From positions 1 through 48,596 of the forward strand of contig CABROZ010000002.1 in NCBI GenBank assembly GCA_902472795.1: a stretch of 48,596 nucleotides of DNA. The letters run 5' to 3'. The notes under the pieces are model-generated. The model saw only the letters and a program-made list of their open reading frames with translations. It did not search any database and was not told the origin of the DNA. The DNA comes from an uncultured Bacteroides sp. (GTDB lineage Bacteria; Bacteroidota; Bacteroidia; Bacteroidales; Bacteroidaceae). Shown here piece by piece: positions 8,330-16,549 of this stretch (position 1 is the first letter of the stretch; each line of letters starts with the position of its first letter). Position numbers and translations under genes: made by a program.

Positions 8330-8498
8330 CCCTCTGCTGATATTGCTCAATCAAACGATACCCGAAGTTCCATCTCGTAAGCGTCGCAGGGCTTCGGGAT
8401 TTCAACCGTAACAAAGACAACAGAATCCGTAATAATGTTTATCCGGGTACAGCCATAAGTCACTATTTTTGCCGACGGATATGAGAATAGAATGACAC

Positions 8499-9281
8499 AT
8501 GCTGAATCTAAAAAACATATATGAGTGTAACCTGTGCTTGGGAAGCCGGACCTTGCATCCCGAAATAAGCATTATCAATCTGTCGGACTCCTGCATGCAG
8601 CAAACAAGCATAAAGTTTGGAGTTTATGCCATCATTCTGGCTGAGCAATGCGAAAAGAATCCTTGCTGCTGCGGAAAAGGAAACTGCGACTACTCGTATG
8701 CCACCATGATATTCTTGCCTCCCGAACAGACCTTCCGCATGGACAAGGAACACTCGCTCCCTTCGAAAGGTTATCTGCTCGTTTTTCAGCCCGACCAGTT
8801 CGACGCATCACTGGCCAAACGAATCCCCAAATACTCGTTCTTCCACTACGCCAAAAGCGAAGCCCTGCACTTGTCCCAACGCGAAACCGAACAAATCGTA
8901 TGCTGCCTCAGGAACCTCGAAAACGAACTGCGCTATCCGACCGACATTCATAGCAGTGTCATCCTTGCGTACCACATCGAGTTAATGCTCGAATATTGCA
9001 CACGCTACTACGAACGTCAGTTCATCACCCGCGACAACCAGAACAAAGCCATCGTCTGCAAAACTGAAAAATGGATTGACCGATACACCGAAGGCTGTCG
9101 TCCGGACAAGATACAGATTCCTCCTTCGGCTGCCTGTGCCGCCATTCTGAAACTGTCTGCAGCCTATTTCAATGATTTGCTGAAGTTCGAGACCGGCAAA
9201 ACCTGGAGTGAATATTTCCAGCTATATCTGCACGAAAAAAAACAAAAGGAGGCCAGTTCCCTTCCGTGTCATCCCTCCTGA
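8499..9281 (+). CDS. AraC-type regulator lacking the second helix-turn-helix
   Basis: A 260-residue protein. The N-terminal half (to about residue 165) resembles the AraC ligand-binding region (IIFLPPEQTF-like phrase ATMIFLPPEQTFRMD, GYLLVFQPDQF) and is followed by helices ending HIELMLEYCTRYYERQF. The C-terminal part has the first AraC helix-turn-helix and linker helix: LSAAYFNDLLKFETGKTWSEYFQL. In full AraC/XylS proteins this is followed by about 45 residues with the second helix-turn-helix (IAxxxGFxxxxYFxRxFK); here the protein stops after LHEKKQKEASSLPCHPS. An eight-base A run (9234-9241 region) precedes the stop, but the other forward frames do not restore the missing domain before the next gene. 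It is therefore truncated or a divergent single-HTH form. DNA binding may be weakened. Cysteine-rich N terminus is also unusual. Confidence 0.65.
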   Translation: MLNLKNIYECNLCLGSRTLHPEISIINLSDSCMQQTSIKFGVYAIILAEQCEKNPCCCGKGNCDYSYATMIFLPPEQTFRMDKEHSLPSKGYLLVFQPDQFDASLAKRIPKYSFFHYAKSEALHLSQRETEQIVCCLRNLENELRYPTDIHSSVILAYHIELMLEYCTRYYERQFITRDNQNKAIVCKTEKWIDRYTEGCRPDKIQIPPSAACAAILKLSAAYFNDLLKFETGKTWSEYFQLYLHEKKQKEASSLPCHPS

Positions 9282-9317
9282 CACAGGTAGCGACCACACT
9301 AAAGTCACGTCGTGAGC

Positions 9318-11489
9318 TTAATCTGACGAAAGCGCATCATCTGCGATGCCCTGCTCTCTCCGATAAGTCCGCACCATCTCCACAATGACACTTCCATACT
9401 TCTCCACCCCTTTCTTACCCATATACGGGATGCACAGCAACGAGGCTTCATCGGCAGGCAACAGATTGCTGATTCCAAGTATTGCCTTCTGTTGCAGAAC
9501 CGTATATACCGGCATCCCCAACCTTCCCGCCTCGGCATTGCGCCATGCCACCAGACGTTTGTACAGTTCCGGATGCAGAATGTCCGACGGCACTTCCACC
9601 TTTCCTCCTGCGGCAGCCGATTTCTGCCTGCCTTTCGCCGCATTCTTACCTGCTGCCGGTTGCGCATCTTCAATGGAAAGCAACGCTTTCTCCTTCAGAT
9701 AAGCAGCCGTACGAAAACCATTCTGCCCGACAAACTTCAGCAATCCTGCCTTCTGTCGGAGAACATTCATAAAGTCGTCTGCAGCATCACGCAGTTTCTT
9801 TTTCAGTTCCTTGTTGTCCGATTGCAGGTTCAGGCTTTTCTGAAGTTCTTCCAATGGCTGAAGATGCTCTCCGAAGTACGAGGCGGCCAGATGAATGCGC
9901 TCCTGCAAATGACGGTCCGTCGCATAATCCGGTGACACACCGACCAGACGCGTATATTGCGTCTTGAACTTCTGCCCTACCACCACTACTTTTTCGTGCA
10001 TCTGCTCCAACACCTCCTTATACGAAGCAAGCTGTTTGGGATAGAGTTTATACAAATGTTCATCGACCAGACGCACATACTTGCGCAATGCCTGCTCCAA
10101 AGGAAAGAAGTCGAACAGCCCCGTCAGCAGTTCCAGAAAATAAGCCTGTTGCAGTGAATGGACACGATCAGCATCCGGACGGCTGGCCCTTGCCTTCGAA
10201 GTAAACTCCTCCACGGCTTCGTCATTGATAATGGCCCGTTCCGACAGCGGAGCACTCAACACCATGCCCTCCAGTGTCCGGCAACGGCTCAGTGCCACAT
10301 ACGTCTGTCCATGGGCAAACGATGCACTGGCATCAATCACCGCACGGTCGAAAGTCAGTCCCTGACTCTTATGAATCGTGATGGCCCATGCCAGCTTGAC
10401 CGGATATTGCTTGAATGTCCCTTCAATGTCTTCGGTGATCTCCTTGGTCTCCTCATCGAGCACATATTTGGCATTGGTCCACTCTTCTTCCTGCAAGACG
10501 AAAGGCTTCGGATTCTCCCGTGTACGCACCACGATGCCCTGTTGCGAGATATCCGTCACTTCACCGATCATGCCGTTGTAATAGCGGTGTTCGCCCGAAG
10601 CATCATTCTTCACAAACATAATCTGTGCGTTCTTCTTCAGTTCCAGCAGTTCGTCGGTAGGATAAGAATACTCGGGAAACTTGCCATCGATGGTGGCACG
10701 ATAAGTATATACCCGTCCGGGCAGCTGATCTAATTCATGCTCATTGATGCGCTGCGCCTGATAGTTATGAGTCACCAGTCGGATGTACCCGTCCTCCTTC
10801 CGCGGATGAAAACCCGGAATATACCGACGGTTCAACGCGTCGAGCACAGCCTTGTCGCAACGGTTTTCGCGAATGCGGTTCAGCAGTTCCAGAAAGTCTC
10901 CGTCGCTCTGACGATATACTTTCTGCAATTCGATGGTGCAATAATCGGTCTGCTTCAGCGCATGGCTCGAAAAGAAGTAAGGCGTGTCGTAGAACTTTCC
11001 CAGCAGTTGCCATTCGTCCTCCTTCACCACCGGCGACAACTGTTGCAAGTCGCCTATCATCAGCAGCTGCACGCCGCCAAAGGGTTTTGTCCGGTCGCGG
11101 AAACGGCGCAAGACACTGTCAATGGCATCCAGCAGGTCGGCACGTACCATACTGATTTCATCGATTACCAGCAAGTCGATGCTGCGCATGATGTTCAGCT
11201 TTTCTTTCCCGAAGCGGAAACGGTACGAAGCCTTTCCGTCAGCATTGAAAGATGTCTCGGGCACGTAAGGCGCAAACGGAAGCTGGAAAAAGGAATGGAT
11301 GGTCACCCCTCCGGCATTGATGGCAGCTATGCCCGTAGGAGCCAGCACGATCATCCGCTTCGGACTCTCCGCCTTAAGTTTCCTTAAAAACGTCGTCTTC
11401 CCCGTACCCGCCTTTCCTGTAAGAAAAAGATGAGTACCGGTATTTTCTATAAACTCCCATGCCAGTGCCAATTCCTGATTCTGCTCCAT
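9318..11489 (-). CDS. PIF1/RecD-like helicase with C-terminal HRDC-like domain
   Basis: A 723-residue cytosolic superfamily 1 helicase. Walker A is GKAGTGKT at residues 25-32, followed by motif Ia (VLAPTGIAAINAGG, IHSFFQLPF), Walker B (LLVIDEISMV) and motif III (LLMIGDLQQLSPVV). The motif region AWAITIHKSQGLTFDRAVID with YVALSRCRTLEG (motifs V/VI) lies near residue 380. The C terminus has an HRDC-like helical domain (LYKRLVAWRNAEAGRLGMPVY, LLPADEASLLCIPYMGKKGVEKYG), as in RecQ-type proteins. A linker rich in A, K and G separates the domains. This architecture is common in Bacteroidetes, and the family acts in DNA unwinding at replication or repair structures; the specific role here is inferred. 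It is transcribed away from the next gene, with a repeat array in the shared upstream region. Confidence 0.88.
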   Translation of the reverse strand: MEQNQELALAWEFIENTGTHLFLTGKAGTGKTTFLRKLKAESPKRMIVLAPTGIAAINAGGVTIHSFFQLPFAPYVPETSFNADGKASYRFRFGKEKLNIMRSIDLLVIDEISMVRADLLDAIDSVLRRFRDRTKPFGGVQLLMIGDLQQLSPVVKEDEWQLLGKFYDTPYFFSSHALKQTDYCTIELQKVYRQSDGDFLELLNRIRENRCDKAVLDALNRRYIPGFHPRKEDGYIRLVTHNYQAQRINEHELDQLPGRVYTYRATIDGKFPEYSYPTDELLELKKNAQIMFVKNDASGEHRYYNGMIGEVTDISQQGIVVRTRENPKPFVLQEEEWTNAKYVLDEETKEITEDIEGTFKQYPVKLAWAITIHKSQGLTFDRAVIDASASFAHGQTYVALSRCRTLEGMVLSAPLSERAIINDEAVEEFTSKARASRPDADRVHSLQQAYFLELLTGLFDFFPLEQALRKYVRLVDEHLYKLYPKQLASYKEVLEQMHEKVVVVGQKFKTQYTRLVGVSPDYATDRHLQERIHLAASYFGEHLQPLEELQKSLNLQSDNKELKKKLRDAADDFMNVLRQKAGLLKFVGQNGFRTAAYLKEKALLSIEDAQPAAGKNAAKGRQKSAAAGGKVEVPSDILHPELYKRLVAWRNAEAGRLGMPVYTVLQQKAILGISNLLPADEASLLCIPYMGKKGVEKYGSVIVEMVRTYRREQGIADDALSSD

Positions 11490-11550
11490 GACCGTATGCG
11501 TATTTTCAATTGGGGGTAAAGATAAATAAAAAAGCCTACATTCCTACACC

Positions 11551-11613
11551 TAAAGAGGGACTTTACGATCGTAAAGAGGGACTTTAGGGAGGTAAAGAGG
11601 GAGTTTAGGGATG
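11551..11613. promoter_or_regulatory. Three tandem TAAAGAGGGACTTTA palindromes, 21-bp period
   Basis: Units start at 11551, 11572 and 11593. Each has inverted arms TAAA(G)...(C)TTTA around a GAGGGA core: TAAAGAGGGACTTTA twice and TAAAGAGGGAGTTTA once, with a variable six-base tail. The array lies in the 263-base divergent region between the helicase gene and the decarboxylase-family gene, so a protein bound here could affect either. Function is inferred from form only. Confidence 0.5.
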
Positions 11614-11718
11614 CCATCTACCATATTTTACAGGGTCGGACTCGAAATACCCGTATAATTCCGTAAAATAGGTACTTTTCCCCCACTTATGATTACAAAA
11701 TCTACGCTTCACACGATG

Positions 11719-11726
11719 TACCTTTG
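11719..11726 (+). promoter_or_regulatory. Possible -7 box for the decarboxylase/flavodoxin pair
   Basis: TACCTTTG matches the Bacteroides -7 consensus TAnnTTTG, 27 bases ahead of the ATG at 11753. No convincing -33 TTTG is seen at the expected distance, so this promoter may be weak or activator-dependent. Confidence 0.4.
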
Positions 11727-11752
11727 TATCGGATAAAAAACGAGAAAAAGCG

Positions 11753-12904
11753 ATGAAAAAGATAATAGGAATGATTGCCTTCGCATTGGCGGGCAGTTTG
11801 CCTGCGATGGCACAAACAACGGACAGACATATGGACAGAATTGAAGTTTGCAAACAGAATTATCGCACGCTGTTCGGCGGTGAAGCACTGACCGGACAGG
11901 GCACGGACCCGGAAATGATGGATATTCTGCAAAAGTTTATCTTTGGAGAAGTATTCCAGACAGGCAACCTGACATTGAAACAGCGGGAGATGATCACCTG
12001 CATCACCCTTGCCACCATGCAAACCCTTCCGCAGCTGAAAGCACATGCCGGAGCGGCTCTCAATGTAGGTGTCACTCCCGAGGAACTTCGCGAGGTGATG
12101 TATCTCACGGCTCCGTTTATCGGCTTTCCGAAAATGCTGAATGCAGTGGGGACAGTGAACGAAGTATTCAAGGAACGCGGAATCTCCCTGCCGATAGAAA
12201 AACAGGGAACCGTAACGGAAAACAACCGTCACGAAACGGGCAAAACGATTCAGAACAGACATTATCCCGGCGGCATTGCCTCGGCGATGGAAGGTTTGCC
12301 TGCTGATATGGGCAAGCACGTGGAACGCTTTCTGACAGACTATTTCTTCGGCGAAATATACAGCCGTGGCGCACTCGACTTGCAGACACGTGAATTGTTA
12401 GGCTATTGCGTATTGACCACACTGGAAGCCGAAAGCCAACTGCAGTCGCATTATCACGGCAATATCAATGTGGGCAACACACCCGAAACGTTGACTGCCG
12501 CAGTCATTCAGTGTCTGCCCTACATCGGTTTTCCTGCCGCTATCAAAGCCTTGCGAATCATCAAACAGGAATATGGCAAACCTGTCTCTGCCGGAAACAA
12601 GTTGGTGCGCCTTTCGAAAATAACTGTTGATCCGGCACAGACAGATGCCTACAACGCTTTTCTGAAAGAAGAGATAGAAGCCTCGATGCGTCTGGAACCA
12701 GGCGTACTGACACTCTACGCCACAGCCGAGAAAGATGCTCCAAACCGGGTGACCATTCTGGAAATCTACGCCGACCAGACTGCATACGAAAGCCATCTGA
12801 AAACGCCCCATTTCCTGAAATACAAGCAAGGAACACTGGCGATGGTGAAAGAACTGGAACTGATAGACGTGGAACCACTGATACCTGATTTGAAAATCAA
12901 GTGA
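11753..12904 (+). CDS. Secreted double carboxymuconolactone decarboxylase / antibiotic-biosynthesis monooxygenase fusion
   Basis: A 383-residue protein with a Sec signal peptide (MKKIIGMIAFALAGSLPAMA|QT). Two carboxymuconolactone decarboxylase-like helical domains follow at about residues 55-140 (FGEVFQTGNLTLKQREMITC, GVTPEELREVMYLTAPFIGFP) and 178-272 (FGEIYSRGALDLQTRELLGY, TPETLTAAVIQCLPYIGFPA). The C terminus (about 283-375) is a ferredoxin-like antibiotic biosynthesis monooxygenase domain (LEPGVLTLYATAEKDAPN, ILEIYADQTAYESHLKTPHF). The AhpD-style CxxC active pair is not seen in either repeat. The gene is followed 30 bases later by a flavodoxin lipoprotein, so a periplasmic redox function on a quinone-like or aromatic compound is a reasonable inference. 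The reaction itself is unknown. Confidence 0.8.
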   Translation: MKKIIGMIAFALAGSLPAMAQTTDRHMDRIEVCKQNYRTLFGGEALTGQGTDPEMMDILQKFIFGEVFQTGNLTLKQREMITCITLATMQTLPQLKAHAGAALNVGVTPEELREVMYLTAPFIGFPKMLNAVGTVNEVFKERGISLPIEKQGTVTENNRHETGKTIQNRHYPGGIASAMEGLPADMGKHVERFLTDYFFGEIYSRGALDLQTRELLGYCVLTTLEAESQLQSHYHGNINVGNTPETLTAAVIQCLPYIGFPAAIKALRIIKQEYGKPVSAGNKLVRLSKITVDPAQTDAYNAFLKEEIEASMRLEPGVLTLYATAEKDAPNRVTILEIYADQTAYESHLKTPHFLKYKQGTLAMVKELELIDVEPLIPDLKIK

Positions 12905-12934
12905 TGCAATACAACTTCAAAAATCAATCCATAT

Positions 12935-13501
12935 ATGAACAAGATTATTTTAGCATTCGCAGCGATCATGACTCTGAGTCTTGTCGCTTGCGCCCAAAAC
13001 AAAGGAGGAAAACGTATGCAAACTGAAAGAAAGACGTTGGTTGTGTATTTTTCTGCCACCGGTACGACAGCCAACGCAGCCCGCATGATTGCGGACATTG
13101 CCGGCGGCACACTGTATGAGATTGTTCCCCAACAAGCCTACACTTCCGACGACCTTGACTGGAACGACAGGCAGTCGCGCAGCTCTGTGGAAATGAACAA
13201 TCCGAAAGCCCGTCCGGCATTGAAGGATACACAGCTGGATGTCAGCAAGTATGATGTCGTTTTCATCGGCTATCCCATCTGGTGGGATCAAGCACCACGA
13301 ATCATCAATACCTTTATCGAAAGTCACTCATTGAAAGGCAAAACACTGATACCCTTTGCCACGTCCGGAGGAAGCGGAATAAACAACAGCGTAAAAGAGC
13401 TAAGAAAGACCTATTCTGACTTGTTGTGGCAAAATGGAAAGTTACTGAACGGCACCAGCCGGAATGCGATGCAAAGTTGGATAGACAGCGTAATGAAGTA
13501 A
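12935..13501 (+). CDS. Flavodoxin-family lipoprotein
   Basis: A 188-residue protein. The N terminus is a lipoprotein signal (IMTLSLVAC, lipobox cysteine at residue 19), so it should be anchored in the cell envelope rather than cytosolic. The mature part is a flavodoxin fold: VVYFSATGTTANAARMIAD forms the first strand and the phosphate-binding loop for FMN, YDVVFIGYPIWWDQAPRIIN is the isoalloxazine loop region, and LIPFATSGGSGINNSVKEL follows, as in the flavodoxin_4 subgroup. It lies 30 bases after the decarboxylase/monooxygenase gene and is probably in one transcript with it; a terminator-like hairpin follows at 13617-13662. The electron partner is unknown. A lipid-anchored flavodoxin outside the cytoplasm is less usual than the cytosolic form. 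Confidence 0.85.
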   Translation: MNKIILAFAAIMTLSLVACAQNKGGKRMQTERKTLVVYFSATGTTANAARMIADIAGGTLYEIVPQQAYTSDDLDWNDRQSRSSVEMNNPKARPALKDTQLDVSKYDVVFIGYPIWWDQAPRIINTFIESHSLKGKTLIPFATSGGSGINNSVKELRKTYSDLLWQNGKLLNGTSRNAMQSWIDSVMK

Positions 13502-13526
13502 CCGAAGAGGTCCCGTAGAGCACTCA

Positions 13527-13592
13527 TTTTTCCCTAACTGGGAAAAAATAATTTCCTAACTATAGAATATTTTTTTCCTAACTGGGAAAAAA
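13527..13592. repeat. Three tandem TTCC-TAACT-GGAA palindromes, 22-bp period
   Basis: The central TAACT recurs at 13535, 13557 and 13579, exactly 22 bp apart. Units 1 and 3 are strong palindromes (TTTTTCCC-TAACT-GGGAAAAA and TTTTTTCC-TAACT-GGGAAAAA); unit 2 keeps TTTCCTAACT but has a decayed right arm. The array lies just after the flavodoxin gene and before its terminator, between convergent genes. It differs in sequence from the arrays at 2921 and 11551 but shares their design. Confidence 0.55.
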
Positions 13593-13616
13593 ATTACGCA
13601 TTTACAAGTGCAAAAT

Positions 13617-13667
13617 AAGATCGGGTGGAGACGTTCCTCAGAACATTCCCCACCCGATCTTTATTAT
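13617..13667. terminator. Hairpin terminator between the flavodoxin gene and the atp operon
   Basis: A 12-bp perfect stem (AAGATCGGGTGG / CCACCCGATCTT, 13617-13628 and 13651-13662 approximately) is followed by TTATTATTAA on the plus strand. It fits a rho-independent terminator for the flavodoxin transcript and may work in both directions for the convergent atp operon. Confidence 0.7.
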
Positions 13668-13673
13668 TAAAAT

Positions 13674-13854
13674 TACTCAACTTTCGCAAGCTCAAGTTGC
13701 AGTTGACAAGCAACAAGTTGACGAGTTAACAAGACGTTTGTAGCGAGCCGTTTCAAGCGGCACTTTATCAAACAGGGAGTTCCAACCTTGTAAACTTGTT
13801 AACTGAAGCCTTGTCAACTAATAAGTTGAGCACTTGCGAAACTTGAGTTAAATT
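13674..13854. repeat. GTTGAC-type miniature inverted-repeat element downstream of atpG
   Basis: About 180 bp with imperfect terminal arms of roughly 55-60 bp: the left arm reads ACTCAACTTTCGCAAG then GTTGCAGTTGACAAG and ACGAGTTAACAAG; the right arm mirrors it (CTTGTTAACTGAAG, CTTGTCAACTAATAAG, CTTGCGAAACTTGAGT). The centre includes a smaller hairpin GCCGTTTCAAGCGGC-like segment. It resembles, in opposite orientation, the element at 23119-23257. No coding capacity. It fills most of the 371-base gap between the flavodoxin gene and atpG. Confidence 0.7.
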
Positions 13855-13872
13855 TACTTCAAGCCTTCGCCT

Positions 13873-14760
13873 TTACTTCAAGCTGCCGCCAATGATATCC
13901 AGCAGTTCGTTTGTAATGGCCTGTTGACGGCTTTTGTTGTACTGCTTGGTCAGGTCTTGTATCAGCTCGTTGGCATTGTCCGTCGCGGCCTGCATGGCCA
14001 ACATTCGTGCCGCGTGTTCGGAAGCATTCGAGTCGAGCAAAACAGTATATATCTTCTGACTTAAAACCTTTGGCAACAGTTCCGTCAGCAAATCGGCAAC
14101 AGAAGGTTCTACAATGTAATCGTTGTTGAAGTGACTGCTGTCAGCCTCTTCGCTGCTCGCTTCCTGCCTGATCTTTTCCAAATCGATAGGCAGATAATTC
14201 TCGTACATCAATATCTGCGAACCCGTCGATTTAAAATGATGATATACCAACTCAACCTGGTCAACCTCTTTTTTGATGAATTGCTCCATCAGCGTGGCTG
14301 CCAACTGCGAAGCATCGGCATACGAAGGATGGTCGCTCATGGTCTGATAGGAGCCCTGCGGCACATATCCCAACTTCTTAACGGCTTCTTCTACTTTCTT
14401 TCCCACCGGATAGAGCAAGATGTTCTCCTTGCCCAACGACTTATATGCTTCTAATCTTTGCTCGAGCATCCTGACAATGTTGGAATTGAAAGCACCGCAC
14501 AACGAAGTATTGGACGAAAAGACCACAATGGCCACCCGAGTCACAGGACGAACCTCTGTGTAGAGCGATTCGAACGAGGCATCTGTACTTAAAAAATTAG
14601 TCAGAATCTCATTCAGTTTTCGCTGATAAGGCAGCATATTCTCTATCCGTCCCTGCGCCTTATGAAGTTTGGCCGATGCCACCATCTTCATGGCCGAAGT
14701 AATCTGACGGGTACTTTTGACCGAACTTATTCTATTTTTTACCTCTTTCAGTGAAGCCAT
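13873..14760 (-). CDS. atpG: F1 ATP synthase gamma subunit
   Basis: A 295-residue central-stalk subunit of the F1 sector, the rotor that couples the c ring to catalysis in alpha3beta3. The N terminus MASLKEVKNRISSVKSTRQI and the following ITSAMKMVASAKLHKAQ are the classical gamma signature, and the C-terminal helix ends ARMLAMQAATDNANELIQDL, then QYNKSRQQAITNELLDIIGG, matching the coiled-coil that penetrates the F1 core. Length is typical. It is the last gene of the atp operon, 146 bases after atpA; that gap shows no gene. A miniature inverted-repeat element and a hairpin terminator follow. No defects are visible in the frame. Confidence 0.97.
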   Translation of the reverse strand: MASLKEVKNRISSVKSTRQITSAMKMVASAKLHKAQGRIENMLPYQRKLNEILTNFLSTDASFESLYTEVRPVTRVAIVVFSSNTSLCGAFNSNIVRMLEQRLEAYKSLGKENILLYPVGKKVEEAVKKLGYVPQGSYQTMSDHPSYADASQLAATLMEQFIKKEVDQVELVYHHFKSTGSQILMYENYLPIDLEKIRQEASSEEADSSHFNNDYIVEPSVADLLTELLPKVLSQKIYTVLLDSNASEHAARMLAMQAATDNANELIQDLTKQYNKSRQQAITNELLDIIGGSLK

Positions 14761-14906
14761 TTCTACAAGTTTTGAATGTTGAATTACTCAGGTTCATATC
14801 CTCGCAAAAAACGGGAATCGGATGAAATGAAAGCGGAAGATGTGAGCGGGCATCGTGTGCCTGTCCCTGTCTTCCCTCTTTCATTCGGTTCCATTCCATC
14901 GTATTT

Positions 14907-16493
14907 TTATGAGAATATTTTTGCGACTGTGGCTGCCGTTTCTTCGATCTTGCGGGTTACATCGTCGTTGATGACACCCGTACGCAACACGTCAAGCACA
15001 TCATTGCGGTGATTCATCTCAAGCTGTTCGAGGAAACTGCGTTCAAAATCGCTCACCTTGTCCAATGGTACATCTTTCAGCAATCCGTGTGTTCCGCAAT
15101 AGAGGATGGCAATCTGCTTCTCTACCGGCATGGGGCTGTATTGAGGTTGTACCAGCAAACGGGTATTTTTCTGTCCCTTGTCGATTGTCAACGCCGTAAC
15201 CGGGTCCATATCACCACTGAACTTGGTAAAGGCCTCGAGTTCGCGGTATTGGGCCTGATCGATCTTCAGCGTACCGGCTACCTTCTTCATCGCCTTGATC
15301 TGTGCGTTACCACCTACACGACTCACAGAGATACCTACATCGATGGCCGGACGGTTACCCTGATTAAAGAGATTGGTATCGAGGAATATCTGTCCGTCGG
15401 TGATGGATATCACATTGGTCGGGATATAAGCCGAAACATCGCCGGCCTGCGTCTCAATGATAGGCAATGCGGTCAAGGAACCGCCACCTTTTACCTTTCC
15501 GCGCAGACTGTCGGGCAGGTCGTTCATCTCGCGTGCCACTTCTTCCTGATTGATGATTCGTGCGGCACGTTCCAACAGACGGGAATGCAGATAGAAAATA
15601 TCACCCGGATATGCCTCACGTCCGGAAGGACGACGCAAGATCAATGATACCTCACGATAGGCAACCGCCTGTTTGGAGAGGTCGTCGTAAACGACCAAAG
15701 CATGACGGCCGGTATCACGGAAATACTCGCCAATGGCAGCACCGGCAAACGGCGCATAATACTGCAAAGCTGCAGGATCGCCCGCAGTAGCAGCCACGAC
15801 GATGGTATAGTCCATAGCGCCGTGCTGGCGCAAGGTGTTGACGATAGATGCTACCGTCGAACCCTTTTGACCGATGGCTACATAGATGCAATATACAGGA
15901 TCGCCGGCTTCGTAATTGGACCGCTGGTTGATAATGGTATCAATAGCAATGGCAGTCTTACCCGTCTGACGGTCACCGATGATCAACTCACGCTGTCCGC
16001 GACCGATAGGAATCATGGCATCAACCGCCTTCAATCCTGTCTGTAACGGCTGGATTTACGGCTGACGGAAGATTACTCCCGGTGCCTTACGTTCCAATGG
16101 CATTTCACAAAGTTCACCACCAATCGGTCCTTTGCCATCAAGCGCAACTCCCAGCGGGTCTATCACACGTCCTAACATTCCTTCACCTACCATGATTGAG
16201 GCGATACGCTTTGTACGTTTTACGATGAACCCTTCCTTAATTTTGTCGGTAGGACCCAGCAAAACGGCACCCACGTTGTCCTCTTCCAAGTTCATCACGA
16301 TAGCCTTGATACCGTTGTCGAACTCGAGCAACTCATTGGCTTCGGCATTGCGCAGGCCGTAGATTCGTGCCACGCCATCGCTGACTTGCAACACCGTACC
16401 AACTTCGTCGAGCTGAACCCGGGTATCAATGCCTTCCAATTGCTTGCGGAGGACATCGGAAACTTCGCTTACTTTTATATTTTCAGACAACAT
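14907..16493 (-). pseudogene. atpA: F1 ATP synthase alpha subunit, interrupted by an in-frame TAA
   Basis: Read from the ATG at 16493 (MLSENIKVSEVSDVL) this is a 528-codon alpha subunit of normal length, except that codon 146 (16058-16056) is TAA. Both sides are in the same frame. Upstream ends LERKAPGVIFRQP; downstream resumes IQPLQTGLKAVDAMIPIGRG with Walker A GDRQTGKT shortly after. Relatives have VN(Q/E) at the three altered codons. The observed TAA-ATC-CAG differs from the expected GTA-AAT-CAG by loss of one G before and gain of one C after the five bases TAAAT, so the frame is restored but a stop is created. All other conserved sites look intact. Either the sequence has a local consensus error, or the strain makes no full alpha subunit. 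Neighbouring atp genes are all intact, which favours an error. Confidence 0.9.
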
Positions 16494-16549
16494 TTTATTT
16501 CTTTTTAAAAAGACCGGCGCCATCGTCAATCAGACGCCTGTCGTTAACA

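Noticed and set aside
9225..9317. Frameshift hiding the second AraC helix-turn-helix
   Set aside because: Reading the other two forward frames past the A run gives stops within about 25 codons and no GF...YFxRxFK pattern before the next gene.
16056..16058. Stop codon recoding (selenocysteine, pyrrolysine or readthrough) in atpA
   Set aside because: The codon is TAA, not TGA or TAG, and the flanking residues also differ from the family in the way a shifted five-base block predicts. A slip or error explains all three codons.
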